Below are positions 24,996 to 34,429 of a DNA stretch of 64,000 bases, one piece after another; positions within the stretch are counted from its first letter, which is position 1; every line of letters starts with the position of its first letter. Made by a program: the position numbers and the translations under genes. This DNA comes from CALMKX01 sp036274895 (GTDB lineage: Bacteria > Acidobacteriota > Thermoanaerobaculia > Multivoradales > SZUA-115), in contig DASUEU010000049.1 of assembly GCA_036274895.1 (NCBI GenBank), positions 186,001 through 250,000 of the forward strand. Direction: 5' to 3'. Below the pieces are notes generated by a model. The model saw only the letters and a list, made by a program, of their open reading frames with translations. It did no database searches and had not been told where the DNA came from.

Positions 24996-27900
24996 CTAGA
25001 ACGGAAGAAGCTGAGGCAGTGGGGCGAACCCCGGATCTTCATCGACCCAACGACTGAGGCTAGGGAGCTGGCCCGATCTACTTGCGTTGTTCGGCCCCGT
25101 ATGCATCAGGACGAAACCGGCCCAAGAGGATGGGGAGGAGAATCCAGGATCCGTGGAGGCGAGCATTCTGCGCTGGGCCATGGCGAGGGCAGCCGCTGGA
25201 TCCTCGTGGTCTCGGAGGTTCCAGTAAAAGTGTTGCATGAAAGTGCGAGTGGCCCGGTCGTTCACGTCCCAGAGAGTGCCGAGCACGGCTTTGGCCCCCG
25301 CGTCTAGAAAGGCTCGGCCGAGGCCGCTGAGACTTTCCGGCCGATCCGGCCGGTGAGTGAAGGTCGTGCAGCCGGCCAGGACAGCCAGATCGAGATTGGG
25401 CAAGGTCAGCTCCTCGATCTCCTCTGCCGTCAGGTTGCTCTGCCCCCTTTCGCCTGCGAGTGGCAGAAAGGAGAGCTCCGGACGGCGAGTATCGGCGATC
25501 ACGTGGCCGGCGTAGTGGAGACTCCGAGCTCTCGGCAGTTGCTCGAGGAGCGCCCCCCGTGTGGCGACAGCTCCAGACAGGGCGACTGCCTCGGGGTAGA
25601 GCAACTCGAGGTCCGTTACCTCCTCTTTCGCAGAAGGGAGATCGGTTGCCGGAGGCTGAACGAGGAGCAGTGTCCCGCTCTTCGGCCTTGTGTCTAAGGT
25701 TCTTCGCGCCAGCGTTTCCGACACGCATCCTGCCAGGCTGTCGGCACGGGTGAGCACAACGGACTCCGCCAGCGGTCTGCCGCTGTCGGGATTCGGCAGG
25801 GCTGCGAAAGGGATGCCCGCCAGCTCTTGGTGTGTTACAAGGCAGAGACGGCTCTGCCCGGTCAAGCCTCGAAGCGCCAGCAATTCGGCGAGGCCCCTGC
25901 CAGCCTCGTGAATCTCTCCCCAGGTACTTGTCTTGCTAGCCGCAGCATCCACGAAGCGTTCCACAAGCTGTCGTCGTACCCTGCCAGGTACGAACTCTCG
26001 AGTGTATTGCCATCCTCTCTCGCTCAGTCGCCAGACCACCAAGAAGTCTGGATGAGTGGCAATCTCCAGCACCGTAAGCCCGGCTGGCAGGGATTCTGTG
26101 CTGGGTTCAGGCGCGTCCGGCGGCATGCCCAGACCAGTCTCGAAGACTCGGCGAGCGAAGGCCGGCCGGCCCTGGAGGAGGCCGAGGTGGACCAGTTCGT
26201 CGAACACATATCTCCACGTGGCAGAGTACTCCCGCCGACTGCGGCCCCGGCGCAGCTCTTGTCGGCTCGCTTCAAAGAGGCCGAGTGCTGCCCACAGATC
26301 CCGTTCCGCTGCCTCGCCATGGCCCTTCTCGAGAGAGTCTAGGGCTAGGTTCAGCAGCGATCTTGCCTGGAACACCACCATCTCTCTCCGGCTGGCCTGG
26401 GCTGGCGATCTTCTGACTCCCCACAGGCGCTCAACCCATTGAAGAAAGTAGCGTTTCTCAGTAAGCACTGTCAACATCTTGAAGGCGGCCGTCTCGAAAA
26501 CTCCTTCTAGCCCTCCAGTCGAAGGCGCAGTGGCTTTGCGTCCCTCGTCTGAGTCCTCGAGTAGGCGAGCTAGCCAAGGCCGCCGACTGAGCACCTTCGC
26601 GGCACGCTCGAGTGACTCCCCCATTCCGAGGTCCGAATTCTCCTTGCTGATGAGCTGCGCGGTTGCCAGGAAGCCCGCTATCGCGGCGTCCTCGAGGGCG
26701 CCCCATTGCATACCCTGTCCGATCTCAGCTCCCGGCATTGATGCCAACAAGGCGAGGGCTCGGTAGCGCTCCCGCCAAGCCGATTCGGTGTTTCCGATGG
26801 TGCTCAAAGTGGTGGCAGTCAAGCCAAGCGCAACTGCCAACCCGGTGCCCTCCTTCGCCACCTCGAGCGCCTTGGTTGCTTCGCCGAGGGCAGTGAAGCT
26901 CTCATCGAAGAGGCCCTGGCGGTACCGCACGAGGCCGAGGCCCGCGTAGACCTGGCCGCGGGCGGCCGGATAGATCATCGCGGTGCGAGACCGAGTCAGC
27001 TCCCCGAATGCGATTGCTGCTGCCGACAGCCGATGGCCCTGTAACAGAGCCGTAGCTCGAGCAATCTCTACCCAGACGGCACTTGGGCTGCCAGTACCTT
27101 CGAAGGCCAGAGACGCCTGATCGATCAGGGGCTGAGCCAGGTCTTCAGAAGCAAGCTCTAGCAAAGTCTGGGCGTCTGCCAGGTCATTGTGCCCCCCAGC
27201 CAGTCGAGTGAGCAGAGCTGGGCTCGAGGTGCTCTCGATCATCAGAACGGTGTCGAGCAGACTTTGGTCCCCTCCTGATTCCGCCAGTACCTCACCAAGT
27301 GCATGGGCAGCTTCCAACAGCTTCGAGGCTTCCTGTTGACCACTCAGATATGCGCGCCCCCAGGCACCAAGGGTGTCGAATAGTCCCACGGCCCGAGCAG
27401 TACCGGGGAAGCGCTGAGTGACGCGCCGGATCTCGGCCGAGCCTTTCGCCATTGCCTCCTGCATCTGCTCACGTGGCAGACTTTCCCCTAGCCGAGTCTC
27501 CAGCTGGTCCAGGTGTTCCATGGCTTCGAACGCCCACGGGCTATTTGGATCGAGCTTCAGAAAGCGCTCCCAGGCGTCCTGTGCCGCGGTGGGGAGATGA
27601 AGCTTTTGCAACGCGAGGGCGCGATTGAAGGCCAGCTCCGGGGTCGGATTGACGGCAAGGGCCAGTTCCAGCACCTCTATCGCAGCCAGGAGACTTCGGG
27701 GACTGTCCTGCCAGGAAGCCTGCTCGAGGAGGAGAGCGGCCAGGTCGTTGGCCATCGATGGGTCGATGGGTGCAAGCTCTCGGGCGTCCTGCAGCAAGGC
27801 GATGAGCTCTGGCAGATTGCGCCGACCCGCCGTCGCCATCAAGGCGATGCCGCCGAAATAGAGGCGGTCCGCCGTGCCGGCCGTTGTACCTCCAAGGGCT

Positions 27901-28178
27901 TGATAGGTCTTGCTGACTTTGCGCACCACGGCGAGGGGCAGCTCTGGACAGGCGGAGGCGGGGATGCTCGTTTCGCTCCGGACGAGAGACGTGCATTCCT
28001 GATAGGGAACTCCACCGGACAATCTGGCCTCAATAAGTCGATAGGGCCGCAGGAGAGCCAGCAGATCCCGGGGAGTCGGTACAGTCGGCCGATCGCTGTA
28101 CATCGCAGCGAGCGCGGCCAGGACTAAACCGGCGCCAGTCTCGATCCAGGGTCGCCGCCGTCGAGTCCCTTCTCTCAT
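24996..28178 (-). CDS. TPR-containing CHAT-domain cysteine peptidase
   Basis: The 1060 residues have an N-terminal membrane helix or signal (TGAGLVLAALAAMY), a long helical region with TPR-like units (e.g. VNPTPELAFNRALALQKL), and a C-terminal CHAT domain from about residue 740. The catalytic dyad is intact: His in LHYAGHVIAD and Cys in VLAGCTTF, followed by GLGRAFLDAGAKAVLGTLWDV. CHAT peptidases are caspase/separase relatives that often act in regulated proteolysis, some in phage defence. No gasdermin or CRISPR partner is visible here. Base composition is less GC-rich than its neighbours, suggesting transfer. Confidence 0.88.
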   Translation of the reverse strand: MREGTRRRRPWIETGAGLVLAALAAMYSDRPTVPTPRDLLALLRPYRLIEARLSGGVPYQECTSLVRSETSIPASACPELPLAVVRKVSKTYQALGGTTAGTADRLYFGGIALMATAGRRNLPELIALLQDARELAPIDPSMANDLAALLLEQASWQDSPRSLLAAIEVLELALAVNPTPELAFNRALALQKLHLPTAAQDAWERFLKLDPNSPWAFEAMEHLDQLETRLGESLPREQMQEAMAKGSAEIRRVTQRFPGTARAVGLFDTLGAWGRAYLSGQQEASKLLEAAHALGEVLAESGGDQSLLDTVLMIESTSSPALLTRLAGGHNDLADAQTLLELASEDLAQPLIDQASLAFEGTGSPSAVWVEIARATALLQGHRLSAAAIAFGELTRSRTAMIYPAARGQVYAGLGLVRYRQGLFDESFTALGEATKALEVAKEGTGLAVALGLTATTLSTIGNTESAWRERYRALALLASMPGAEIGQGMQWGALEDAAIAGFLATAQLISKENSDLGMGESLERAAKVLSRRPWLARLLEDSDEGRKATAPSTGGLEGVFETAAFKMLTVLTEKRYFLQWVERLWGVRRSPAQASRREMVVFQARSLLNLALDSLEKGHGEAAERDLWAALGLFEASRQELRRGRSRREYSATWRYVFDELVHLGLLQGRPAFARRVFETGLGMPPDAPEPSTESLPAGLTVLEIATHPDFLVVWRLSERGWQYTREFVPGRVRRQLVERFVDAAASKTSTWGEIHEAGRGLAELLALRGLTGQSRLCLVTHQELAGIPFAALPNPDSGRPLAESVVLTRADSLAGCVSETLARRTLDTRPKSGTLLLVQPPATDLPSAKEEVTDLELLYPEAVALSGAVATRGALLEQLPRARSLHYAGHVIADTRRPELSFLPLAGERGQSNLTAEEIEELTLPNLDLAVLAGCTTFTHRPDRPESLSGLGRAFLDAGAKAVLGTLWDVNDRATRTFMQHFYWNLRDHEDPAAALAMAQRRMLASTDPGFSSPSSWAGFVLMHTGPNNASRSGQLPSLSRWVDEDPGFAPLPQLLPF

Positions 28179-28281
28179 TCAGCCAGCTCCGGCTTGCTGA
28201 GGCTCACGATTCCCCCCAAGGCCGCGGCGAAGCGGTGACATGCGACCTTGGAGGAACTAGACGTCCCCGCCCCGCCCGTTT

Positions 28282-28833
28282 TCAGCCCGTCCGCCCCCAC
28301 TTCGCCAGGATCAGCCCGGCCAGCACCCAGGCGACCACGTCGTAGAACACCGAGGCGAGGTGGTAGTGCCAGGGCTGGAGCATCCAGATCGGGGCGCTGA
28401 CGTGGATCCAGAACGAGCCGGCGAAGCCGGCCATGGCCACGAGGCCGACCTTGGCGCCGAAGGTGGCGAGGGAGGCGCCGCACTTGCCGAGCAGCCAGGC
28501 GATCAGCAGGCAGGTGGCGAACATGTGCAGGTAGCCGAACAGGAAGACCGTGGGAGCCCCGGGTTCCGCACCCCCCTTGCGGACGAGCAGCGTGGCGATC
28601 GGACCCTGGCGGTGCTGGGCCATCCAGGAGTCCATCGAGCTGCCCTCGGAGAATTCCGGCACGGCGTAGGCGCCGTCCGCCGGGATCAAGTCCCGCAGGG
28701 CGGTCTGCACCTTCTCGTTGTCGAGGCCGGTCGAGAACGCTTCCAGAGGGTGGGGAAGGGTCCAGAAGACGAATCCCCACAGGAACATGGCGAGGGCGGC
28801 GAGCAGGCAGACGAGCACGGTTCTCAGGCTCAT
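28282..28833 (-). CDS. Small integral membrane protein of unknown function
   Basis: The 183 residues contain an N-terminal helix (VLVCLLAALAMFLWGFVFW), a soluble segment (about 35-80) and three further helices. There are many aromatic residues and His (LFGYLHMFATC, FWIHVSAPIWM, WHYHLASVFYD). I do not recognise the family with certainty; it looks like a DoxX- or DUF1761-type four-helix membrane protein. It lies 103 bases upstream of the CHAT gene on the same strand. Confidence 0.65.
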   Translation of the reverse strand: MSLRTVLVCLLAALAMFLWGFVFWTLPHPLEAFSTGLDNEKVQTALRDLIPADGAYAVPEFSEGSSMDSWMAQHRQGPIATLLVRKGGAEPGAPTVFLFGYLHMFATCLLIAWLLGKCGASLATFGAKVGLVAMAGFAGSFWIHVSAPIWMLQPWHYHLASVFYDVVAWVLAGLILAKWGRTG

Positions 28834-28902
28834 GGCGCTCCTTCTCGGCGGACGGGTCCCGCGTGATTGAGATTTGCCGAGAATGCTAGCAGAACCCGCC
28901 GC

Positions 28903-29808
28903 TCAACGCACGAACGGCGGCGCCGCGGCCAGGCGGTCGAAGAAGGCCCGGGCCTTGGCGGCGCCGGCCTCGCCGTTGAGCTCGAAGGTCCAGTAGACCT
29001 CGGCCGTCTGGGCTCCCATCAGCAGCTGCATGGTGCCCTGGGACTTGTGCTCGGCGATCACCCAGTTGGCGATGATCTGGTAGTCGAGGCGGCCGTTCTG
29101 GCCGAACTTCTGCGTGCGGTCGAAGACGAGCTGGGGTGCACCTTCCAGTACCTTGGTGAGGGGGTACTCCGGCAGGCCGAGGTAGGGCCCCTGCTCGGGG
29201 AAGCGGGCGGAGCGCGCCGAGGCCGCCAGCACCACCGGGCGCCCACTCTCCGGGCGCGCTGCCACGGCCTCGAGAGCGAGGATCGCCGCGGCGCGGTGGT
29301 GGGCGTGGGTCTCGAGGGTGGGCAGCATCACCAGGACGAAGTCGTAGCCCCCCTTGGCGAGGATCTCGGCGAAGCGCTTCTGGATGAAGGGCAGGTCCCA
29401 CTCGGTGGCGAAGAGGGCGCTCATGTCCTTGGTGAAGCCACTGTCCACCTGGTCGAAGAAGAAGTAGTTGCGCAGGCCGACAATGGCGCCGCCGGCCATC
29501 AGCTCCTGCTTGCGGATCGCCGGCAGCCAGGCCCGGCCCACGGCCTCATCGGTGAGCTTCAGGCCGTAGATCGGCTCGGCCAGGGTGGAGAAGCGGTAGC
29601 CCCCCTCGCCGTTGGTCAAGATGGCGAGGTCCGCCACGCCGCCCAGGGCGTGGGTGGTCTTGTAGATCGTGCCGGAGAAGAGGGCGTCGTCGTCCGGGTG
29701 AGCGGTGACCACCAGGAGCTTGGGGCCGGGCTCGGCGGCGTGGGCGAGAGCTGGGGAAAGGGCGATGAGAACGAGAGCGAGGGCTGCGAAGAAGCGGCCA
29801 GGGCGCAT
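28903..29808 (-). CDS. Exported PIG-L/LmbE-family deacetylase
   Basis: The 301 residues begin with a signal peptide (ALALVLIALSPALAHA), followed by LLVVTAHPDDDALFSG. This carries the AHPDD metal and catalytic motif, and the third zinc ligand is in ETHAHHRAA near residue 170. The family removes N-acetyl groups from sugars such as GlcNAc derivatives. ATG 29808 begins the signal peptide and has AGGAGGAA upstream; longer frames start inside the neighbouring region. It is divergent from the diguanylate cyclase. Confidence 0.87.
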   Translation of the reverse strand: MRPGRFFAALALVLIALSPALAHAAEPGPKLLVVTAHPDDDALFSGTIYKTTHALGGVADLAILTNGEGGYRFSTLAEPIYGLKLTDEAVGRAWLPAIRKQELMAGGAIVGLRNYFFFDQVDSGFTKDMSALFATEWDLPFIQKRFAEILAKGGYDFVLVMLPTLETHAHHRAAAILALEAVAARPESGRPVVLAASARSARFPEQGPYLGLPEYPLTKVLEGAPQLVFDRTQKFGQNGRLDYQIIANWVIAEHKSQGTMQLLMGAQTAEVYWTFELNGEAGAAKARAFFDRLAAAPPFVR

Positions 29809-29938
29809 CGAGGTTCCTCCTGGCGGACATTCTCCCCGAAATGGCTGGCACCTCGTTGGAGCCGCATTGCGCCTTCCGACCTGCTCGAATGACGGGCAGT
29901 ACGGTAAGAGATAAACTACCAGGCGGAGGGTTCCGACC

Positions 29939-31327
29939 GTGGAGCTGCCTCTGGCCAACGATACGCTGAATTCGTTGAGTAGCCATATCGCTTTGCTCGA
30001 CGAGCGAGGGTCGATCGTGGCGGTCAACGAGGCTTGGCGGCGCTTCGCTCGCGACAATGGCGGCGACGAAACGGTGACCTCGGTCGGTGCGGACTACTTG
30101 GCCGTCTGCGAGCGAGCCGGACGTAACGGGCACGAGGAAGCCGCCAGAGTCATGCTCGAAGGCATGCGCCAGCTGCTGCACGGCGAGCGCAGCGCCATCA
30201 CCCTCGAGTATCCCTGCCACTCGCCGACCGAACGCCGCTGGTTCATCGCCCGGGTGACGCGCTTCACCCGGGAGGGCTCGGTGTACCTCGTCGCCGCGCA
30301 CGAGGACATCACCGCGCGCAAGCTGGCTGAGGAACAGCAGCACCAAATCGAGAAGGTCCTCGGCGAGACCCTGGAAGCCTTGCCGGTCGGCGTTTGGATC
30401 CTGGACAAGGACGGCCACATCGTTCACGGTAATGCCGCCGGTCAGAAGATCTGGGCGGGCGCCCGCTACGTCGGGCCTGAGCAGTACGGTGAGTACAAGG
30501 GGTGGTGGCTGAGCACTGGACGACGGATCGCCGCGGAGGAATGGGCGGCGGCCCGGGCCATCACCAAGGGGGAGACGGCGATCGATGAGGAGGTCCGGAT
30601 CGAGTGCTTCGACGGCAGCAGCAAGATCATCCTCAACTCGGCAGTACCCCTGCGCGATGCCGGGGGTGTCATCTCCGGCGCGATCATCGTCAACCAGGAC
30701 ATCACTTCGCGCAAGCAGGCGGAGGACCAACTGGTCAGGGTCAACACCGTCATGGATGCGACGAATCGGGAGCTCCAGGAGGTGTTGGCGCGCGAACAGC
30801 TGAAGGCGCGGACGGACGACCTCACCGGGCTGACCAATCGCCGACATTTCGTTGAGCTGAGCACGCAGCTGTTCGCCGTGGCGAAAAGGTATCGCATGCC
30901 GCTCTCGGTCCTGATCTTCGACATCGATCGTTTCAAACAGATCAACGATGAGTTCGGTCACCTGGTCGGGGACGCAATCCTGAAGCAGGTTGCGCGCATC
31001 GCCACCGAGAGCACGCGCGAGGCGGACGTGCTCGCGCGGTATGGTGGTGAGGAGTTCATCGTCACCATGTCGAATACCGCCGCCGACGAGGCATTGGTCG
31101 CTGCCGAGAACATCCGCGAACGAGTCGCTACCTGCCGGGAGGTCGCCGACGGCAGGGAGGTGAGCGTGACGATCAGTGCCGGCGTGGCGGAGATACTGTC
31201 CGGTGAGGACAGTCTGGATCGTCTCATCCGGCGCGCGGATCAGGCCCTGTACGCGGCCAAGGATGCAGGTCGCAACTGCTGCAGGTTGTTCGCTCAGGAG
31301 CCAGGGATCGAAGTCCGTGGGCTGTGA
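29939..31327 (+). CDS. PAS-domain diguanylate cyclase
   Basis: The 462 residues hold two PAS/PAC sensor domains (about 5-125 and 140-265) and a C-terminal GGDEF domain (about 300-455). The active loop is GGEEF, preceded by an RxxD inhibitory site (READVLARYGGEEF), so product inhibition by c-di-GMP is expected. FDIDRFKQINDEFGH is the usual GTP/metal strand. No membrane helix is seen, so it should be a cytosolic sensor. The start is GTG 29939 with GGCGGAGG about 10 bases upstream. Confidence 0.93.
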   Translation: MELPLANDTLNSLSSHIALLDERGSIVAVNEAWRRFARDNGGDETVTSVGADYLAVCERAGRNGHEEAARVMLEGMRQLLHGERSAITLEYPCHSPTERRWFIARVTRFTREGSVYLVAAHEDITARKLAEEQQHQIEKVLGETLEALPVGVWILDKDGHIVHGNAAGQKIWAGARYVGPEQYGEYKGWWLSTGRRIAAEEWAAARAITKGETAIDEEVRIECFDGSSKIILNSAVPLRDAGGVISGAIIVNQDITSRKQAEDQLVRVNTVMDATNRELQEVLAREQLKARTDDLTGLTNRRHFVELSTQLFAVAKRYRMPLSVLIFDIDRFKQINDEFGHLVGDAILKQVARIATESTREADVLARYGGEEFIVTMSNTAADEALVAAENIRERVATCREVADGREVSVTISAGVAEILSGEDSLDRLIRRADQALYAAKDAGRNCCRLFAQEPGIEVRGL

Positions 31328-31438
31328 GGGCGAGGCTCGACGGGCCTTGGCGCAGGGCGGGCAGGCGGCCGCTCGGGGGTGCGCAGTAAGCGGGCCACGG
31401 TAGAATCCCCCGACTCGTCCCTTTGGAGGATCTCGCCC

Positions 31439-32773
31439 GTGCTCAGAATCGCCCTCTTGCTTCTCCCCGCACTTCTAGGAATGGCTCTTTCTGCCTGCGA
31501 CCGTCTTCCCGAGAGGAGCTCTGCCGAGGCGGCACCGGCGACCATTCCCCAACCCGCGGCAAGGGAAGCTCCCGCCGCTGCCGTAGAGGTCGGGCCCAAC
31601 GTGCAGATCCCCTCCAAGTTCGCGCCGCTGCCGGTGGTCGAGCCGCAGATCAGTGCTCATCCGAGCGATCCCAACCGGCTGCTGGTCGCGGCCATGGTGG
31701 TCACGGAGATCGACAATCCTTACGAGAGCTCCCGGCTGTCGAGCTTCGCTTCGAGCGACGGCGGCGCCACCTGGCGCGAGACGGCCCATGACTACTGGGG
31801 CTACGACCCGTGGACCGCGCTGTTCGAGGACGGCCGCGCGCTCCTGGCCTGGATCGGCACCCCGGGACAGTTCCTGGACCGCTACCCGGTGGTCTTCTTC
31901 AACTCCGACGATGCCGGGGAGTCCTGGAAGGGCCCGGTCCACACTCTGCGCGGCGGCTACGACGGCACCAAGCTGGTGACCGACGGCCCGCGCGCCTACT
32001 TCACCACCCTCTTCTTCGGCGACTCTTCGATGGAGGTCCAGCTCTACCGCATCGAGGGCAAGAGCGCGCCCCACCTCGCCGGCTCCATCAGCGGTCGGGG
32101 GGGCCACCTCGCCTTCGCCGAGCCCGCCATGGTGGGGGATGGCGCCGTGCTGGTCCCCGCGATTCACCTCGGGAGCCGCGCCTGGGTGCAGCGGCTGGAC
32201 GCCGGCGGCGCGCTCTCGGGGCCGGTGGAGATCACCCGTCGCCTCGGCGACGAGAAGGGGTACTCCTGCCTGGTGTCCGACCGCAGCTCGTCCCGCTTCC
32301 GCGATCGGGTGTACTACGTGCGCGCCACCGGCTTCGGCCGGGATCACGGCGGCATCTGGGTCAACGCGTCGAGCGACGGCGGCAAGACCTGGGGCGCCGA
32401 CACCCGGGTCGATGCCTTCGCGGACCCGAGCCGCAGCGCCGCGCGCGTCCCGGCCGCGGCGGTGAACAAGGACGGCGTGCTCGGGATCACCTGGAGCGAC
32501 TCGCAGCACGATTCGAACCGGAAGCAGAAGGACGTCTACTTCTCCGCCTCGCTCGACGGCGGGGCGACCTTCCTGCCGCCGGTGCGCCTGACCAGCGTCT
32601 CGAGCGACCCGCGCACCCGCGGCAACGCCGACGTGGCCAACAAATTCCCCGGCGGCGGCCACTACCTGGGCCTGGCCGCCCGCGCCGACGGCACGTTTCA
32701 GGCCGTGTGGAGCGACAGCCGGGGCGGTGTGTTCGCGTTGCAGACGTGCACGGTGCGTGTCAAGGGGCCGTGA
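31439..32773 (+). CDS. BNR/Asp-box repeat lipoprotein (sialidase-like propeller)
   Basis: The 444 residues start with a lipoprotein signal (ALLGMALSAC, lipid Cys near residue 20). At least four Asp-box motifs follow: SSDGGATWRE, SDDAGESWKG, SSDGGKTWGA and SLDGGATFLP. This gives a sialidase-type beta-propeller. The catalytic Arg triad of true sialidases cannot be assigned by eye, so enzymatic activity is uncertain. GTG 31439 is chosen because TTGGAGGA lies 8 bases upstream; TAGAAT at 31401-31406 may be its -10 box. Confidence 0.8.
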   Translation: MLRIALLLLPALLGMALSACDRLPERSSAEAAPATIPQPAAREAPAAAVEVGPNVQIPSKFAPLPVVEPQISAHPSDPNRLLVAAMVVTEIDNPYESSRLSSFASSDGGATWRETAHDYWGYDPWTALFEDGRALLAWIGTPGQFLDRYPVVFFNSDDAGESWKGPVHTLRGGYDGTKLVTDGPRAYFTTLFFGDSSMEVQLYRIEGKSAPHLAGSISGRGGHLAFAEPAMVGDGAVLVPAIHLGSRAWVQRLDAGGALSGPVEITRRLGDEKGYSCLVSDRSSSRFRDRVYYVRATGFGRDHGGIWVNASSDGGKTWGADTRVDAFADPSRSAARVPAAAVNKDGVLGITWSDSQHDSNRKQKDVYFSASLDGGATFLPPVRLTSVSSDPRTRGNADVANKFPGGGHYLGLAARADGTFQAVWSDSRGGVFALQTCTVRVKGP

Positions 32774-32934
32774 GGGGGGCCTGCCAACTGAGGATGATGG
32801 CCGCGACCCAGGCCTGCCAGATACCATGCAGATTGAAAGGCTGCCTTTCCGTTTGCGCGGTCTCGGGCGGTGGAACCCGGTAGCTTGGCGCCAGGTACCG
32901 GCGGTGGCCAGTGCTCGTCTGAGACACGTGAGAT

Positions 32935-33468
32935 ATGCGCTCGAACACCTTGCCATCGGCGAACCTCACCCTCGACCCCGCCACCCCAGCCACCGCCCCG
33001 CTCCTCTCCAACCTGCTGCAGCTCTACCTCCACGACCTGAGCGAGACCTTCCCGATCGAGATCGGGGAGGACGGCCGCTTCGCGTACGACAGGCTCCCCC
33101 TCTACTGGTCCGAGCCCGCCACGCACTTCGCCTTCCTGATCCGCGCTGAGGGCCGCGTCGCGGGCTTCGCGCTGGTGACCCGCGGCTCGCCGGCCACCGC
33201 CGATCCTGAAGACCTCGACGTGGCGGAGTTCTTCGTGTTGCGTTCTCACCGCCGCTCCGGCGTCGGCCGCCGGGCGGCCTTTCTGCTGTGGGATCTTCTT
33301 CCCGGCCGTTGGGTCGTGCGGGTGGCGGAAGCGAACCGGGCAGGCCTGCCGTTTTGGCAGAGCGTGGTCCGCGAGTACACCCAAGGCGCTTTCTCTACCA
33401 CGGAGCATCGTGGCAAGCTCCACACTTTCCGCGTGTTCTCCTTCAGAAGCGCCACCACGAGCCATTGA
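32935..33468 (+). CDS. GNAT-family N-acetyltransferase, copy 1
   Basis: The 177 residues show the acetyl-CoA binding motif (FFVLRSHRRSGVGRRAAFLLW, residues about 100-120) and the C-terminal GNAT strand (WVVRVAEANRAGLPFW). The substrate is unknown. A near-identical copy lies at 37757-38284: the core of about 150 residues differs at only six positions, while the first and last residues diverge. The region before it (32774-32934) holds nothing recognisable. Confidence 0.88.
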   Translation: MRSNTLPSANLTLDPATPATAPLLSNLLQLYLHDLSETFPIEIGEDGRFAYDRLPLYWSEPATHFAFLIRAEGRVAGFALVTRGSPATADPEDLDVAEFFVLRSHRRSGVGRRAAFLLWDLLPGRWVVRVAEANRAGLPFWQSVVREYTQGAFSTTEHRGKLHTFRVFSFRSATTSH

Positions 33469-33766
33469 GCGTTGTGCCAGCCAGGGAGCTGGCGCAGGGC
33501 CGCCCCTGCGTTCACTCCCCGAGCGGCTCACCGCTGCGCAGATCGAGACCCTTTCCCGCCAGTTCCCGGGAGCCCGGCGACTGGTCCCCGAAGTGGCTGG
33601 CACCTCGGCGGAGCCGGCAGCGTTGAGGCGGGCAGGGCGGACGAGGATCCTCCTGGCGGGCACTCTCTCCCACCTCGGTCGACTGCGTGCCGGGCGGTGT
33701 CTCCGTTTCGGCCCCGCCGGGCACCCTTTGTTCCAGCGACCGTTTTTTTGCCACGGAGGTTCCTCA

Positions 33767-34411
33767 GTGCAGGGGTTGACCCTACGTCGACTCGCCCGCT
33801 CAGCCCGCAGTGTGCTTCCCTGGGCCCTGGCCGCCGTCTTGGCGGCAGTGGCCGCCTATCAGGCTCGATCGATCGCCCTGCTTCGGCTCGAGATCGACTC
33901 CTGCCACGGCGCAGCCGCGCAGGCGGGCACGCCACGCCTCGAGCCCATGGCTGTGGGCAAGCAGGTCCCGGAGCTCACCGCCCGCAGTATCGAGGGTGAG
34001 GTGGTTCACGTCGCCGAGCGCGGCCGCGGGCCCGCCCTGCTGCTGATCTACGACCCTTCCTGCTCGCTGTGCGAGGCCGCGATGCCGACCTGGATCCAGC
34101 TCTACCAGCAGCTGCGAGCACAGGGATCCGAGGCGCCGGTCATCGGCCTTTCCGTCGCCGACTCCTACAGCACGGTCCAGCACGGCCGGTCGCACCGCCT
34201 GCCCTTTCCCGTCGTGCCCTTCCCCAGCCGCGACCTGATCGAGGGTTACGGCATCCGGCAGATTCCGCTCGCCGCCGTGGTCGGCGCCGACGGTCGGGTC
34301 ATTGCCCTCTGGGACCGGCCCCTGGAGGCCGGGGAACGGGGCGATGCCCTCGAGCTTTTGTGCCCGCAATGCCTGGGCACCGCGATCGCCGCGGCGCCCG
34401 TAACCGACTGA
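33767..34411 (+). CDS. Membrane-anchored thioredoxin-fold (TlpA/redoxin-like) protein
   Basis: The 214 residues begin with an uncleaved-looking N-terminal helix (VLPWALAAVLAAVAAYQA). A redoxin domain follows, with LLIYDPSCSLCEAAMPTW (active CxxC = CSLC) and a cis-Pro region QIPLAAVVG. It probably handles thiols or cytochrome maturation outside the membrane. GTG 33767 has CGGAGGT six bases upstream. The 298-base gap before it holds no gene; it contains a 32-base segment (33586-33617) similar to one near 29834. The next gene begins 18 bases downstream. Confidence 0.8.
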   Translation: MQGLTLRRLARSARSVLPWALAAVLAAVAAYQARSIALLRLEIDSCHGAAAQAGTPRLEPMAVGKQVPELTARSIEGEVVHVAERGRGPALLLIYDPSCSLCEAAMPTWIQLYQQLRAQGSEAPVIGLSVADSYSTVQHGRSHRLPFPVVPFPSRDLIEGYGIRQIPLAAVVGADGRVIALWDRPLEAGERGDALELLCPQCLGTAIAAAPVTD

Positions 34412-34429
34412 AAGTCGGAGGAGGTTCAG

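Noticed and set aside
24996..28833. CHAT gene as part of a gasdermin or type III CRISPR-caspase locus
   Set aside because: No gasdermin-like or Cas7-11-like gene is present within the window.
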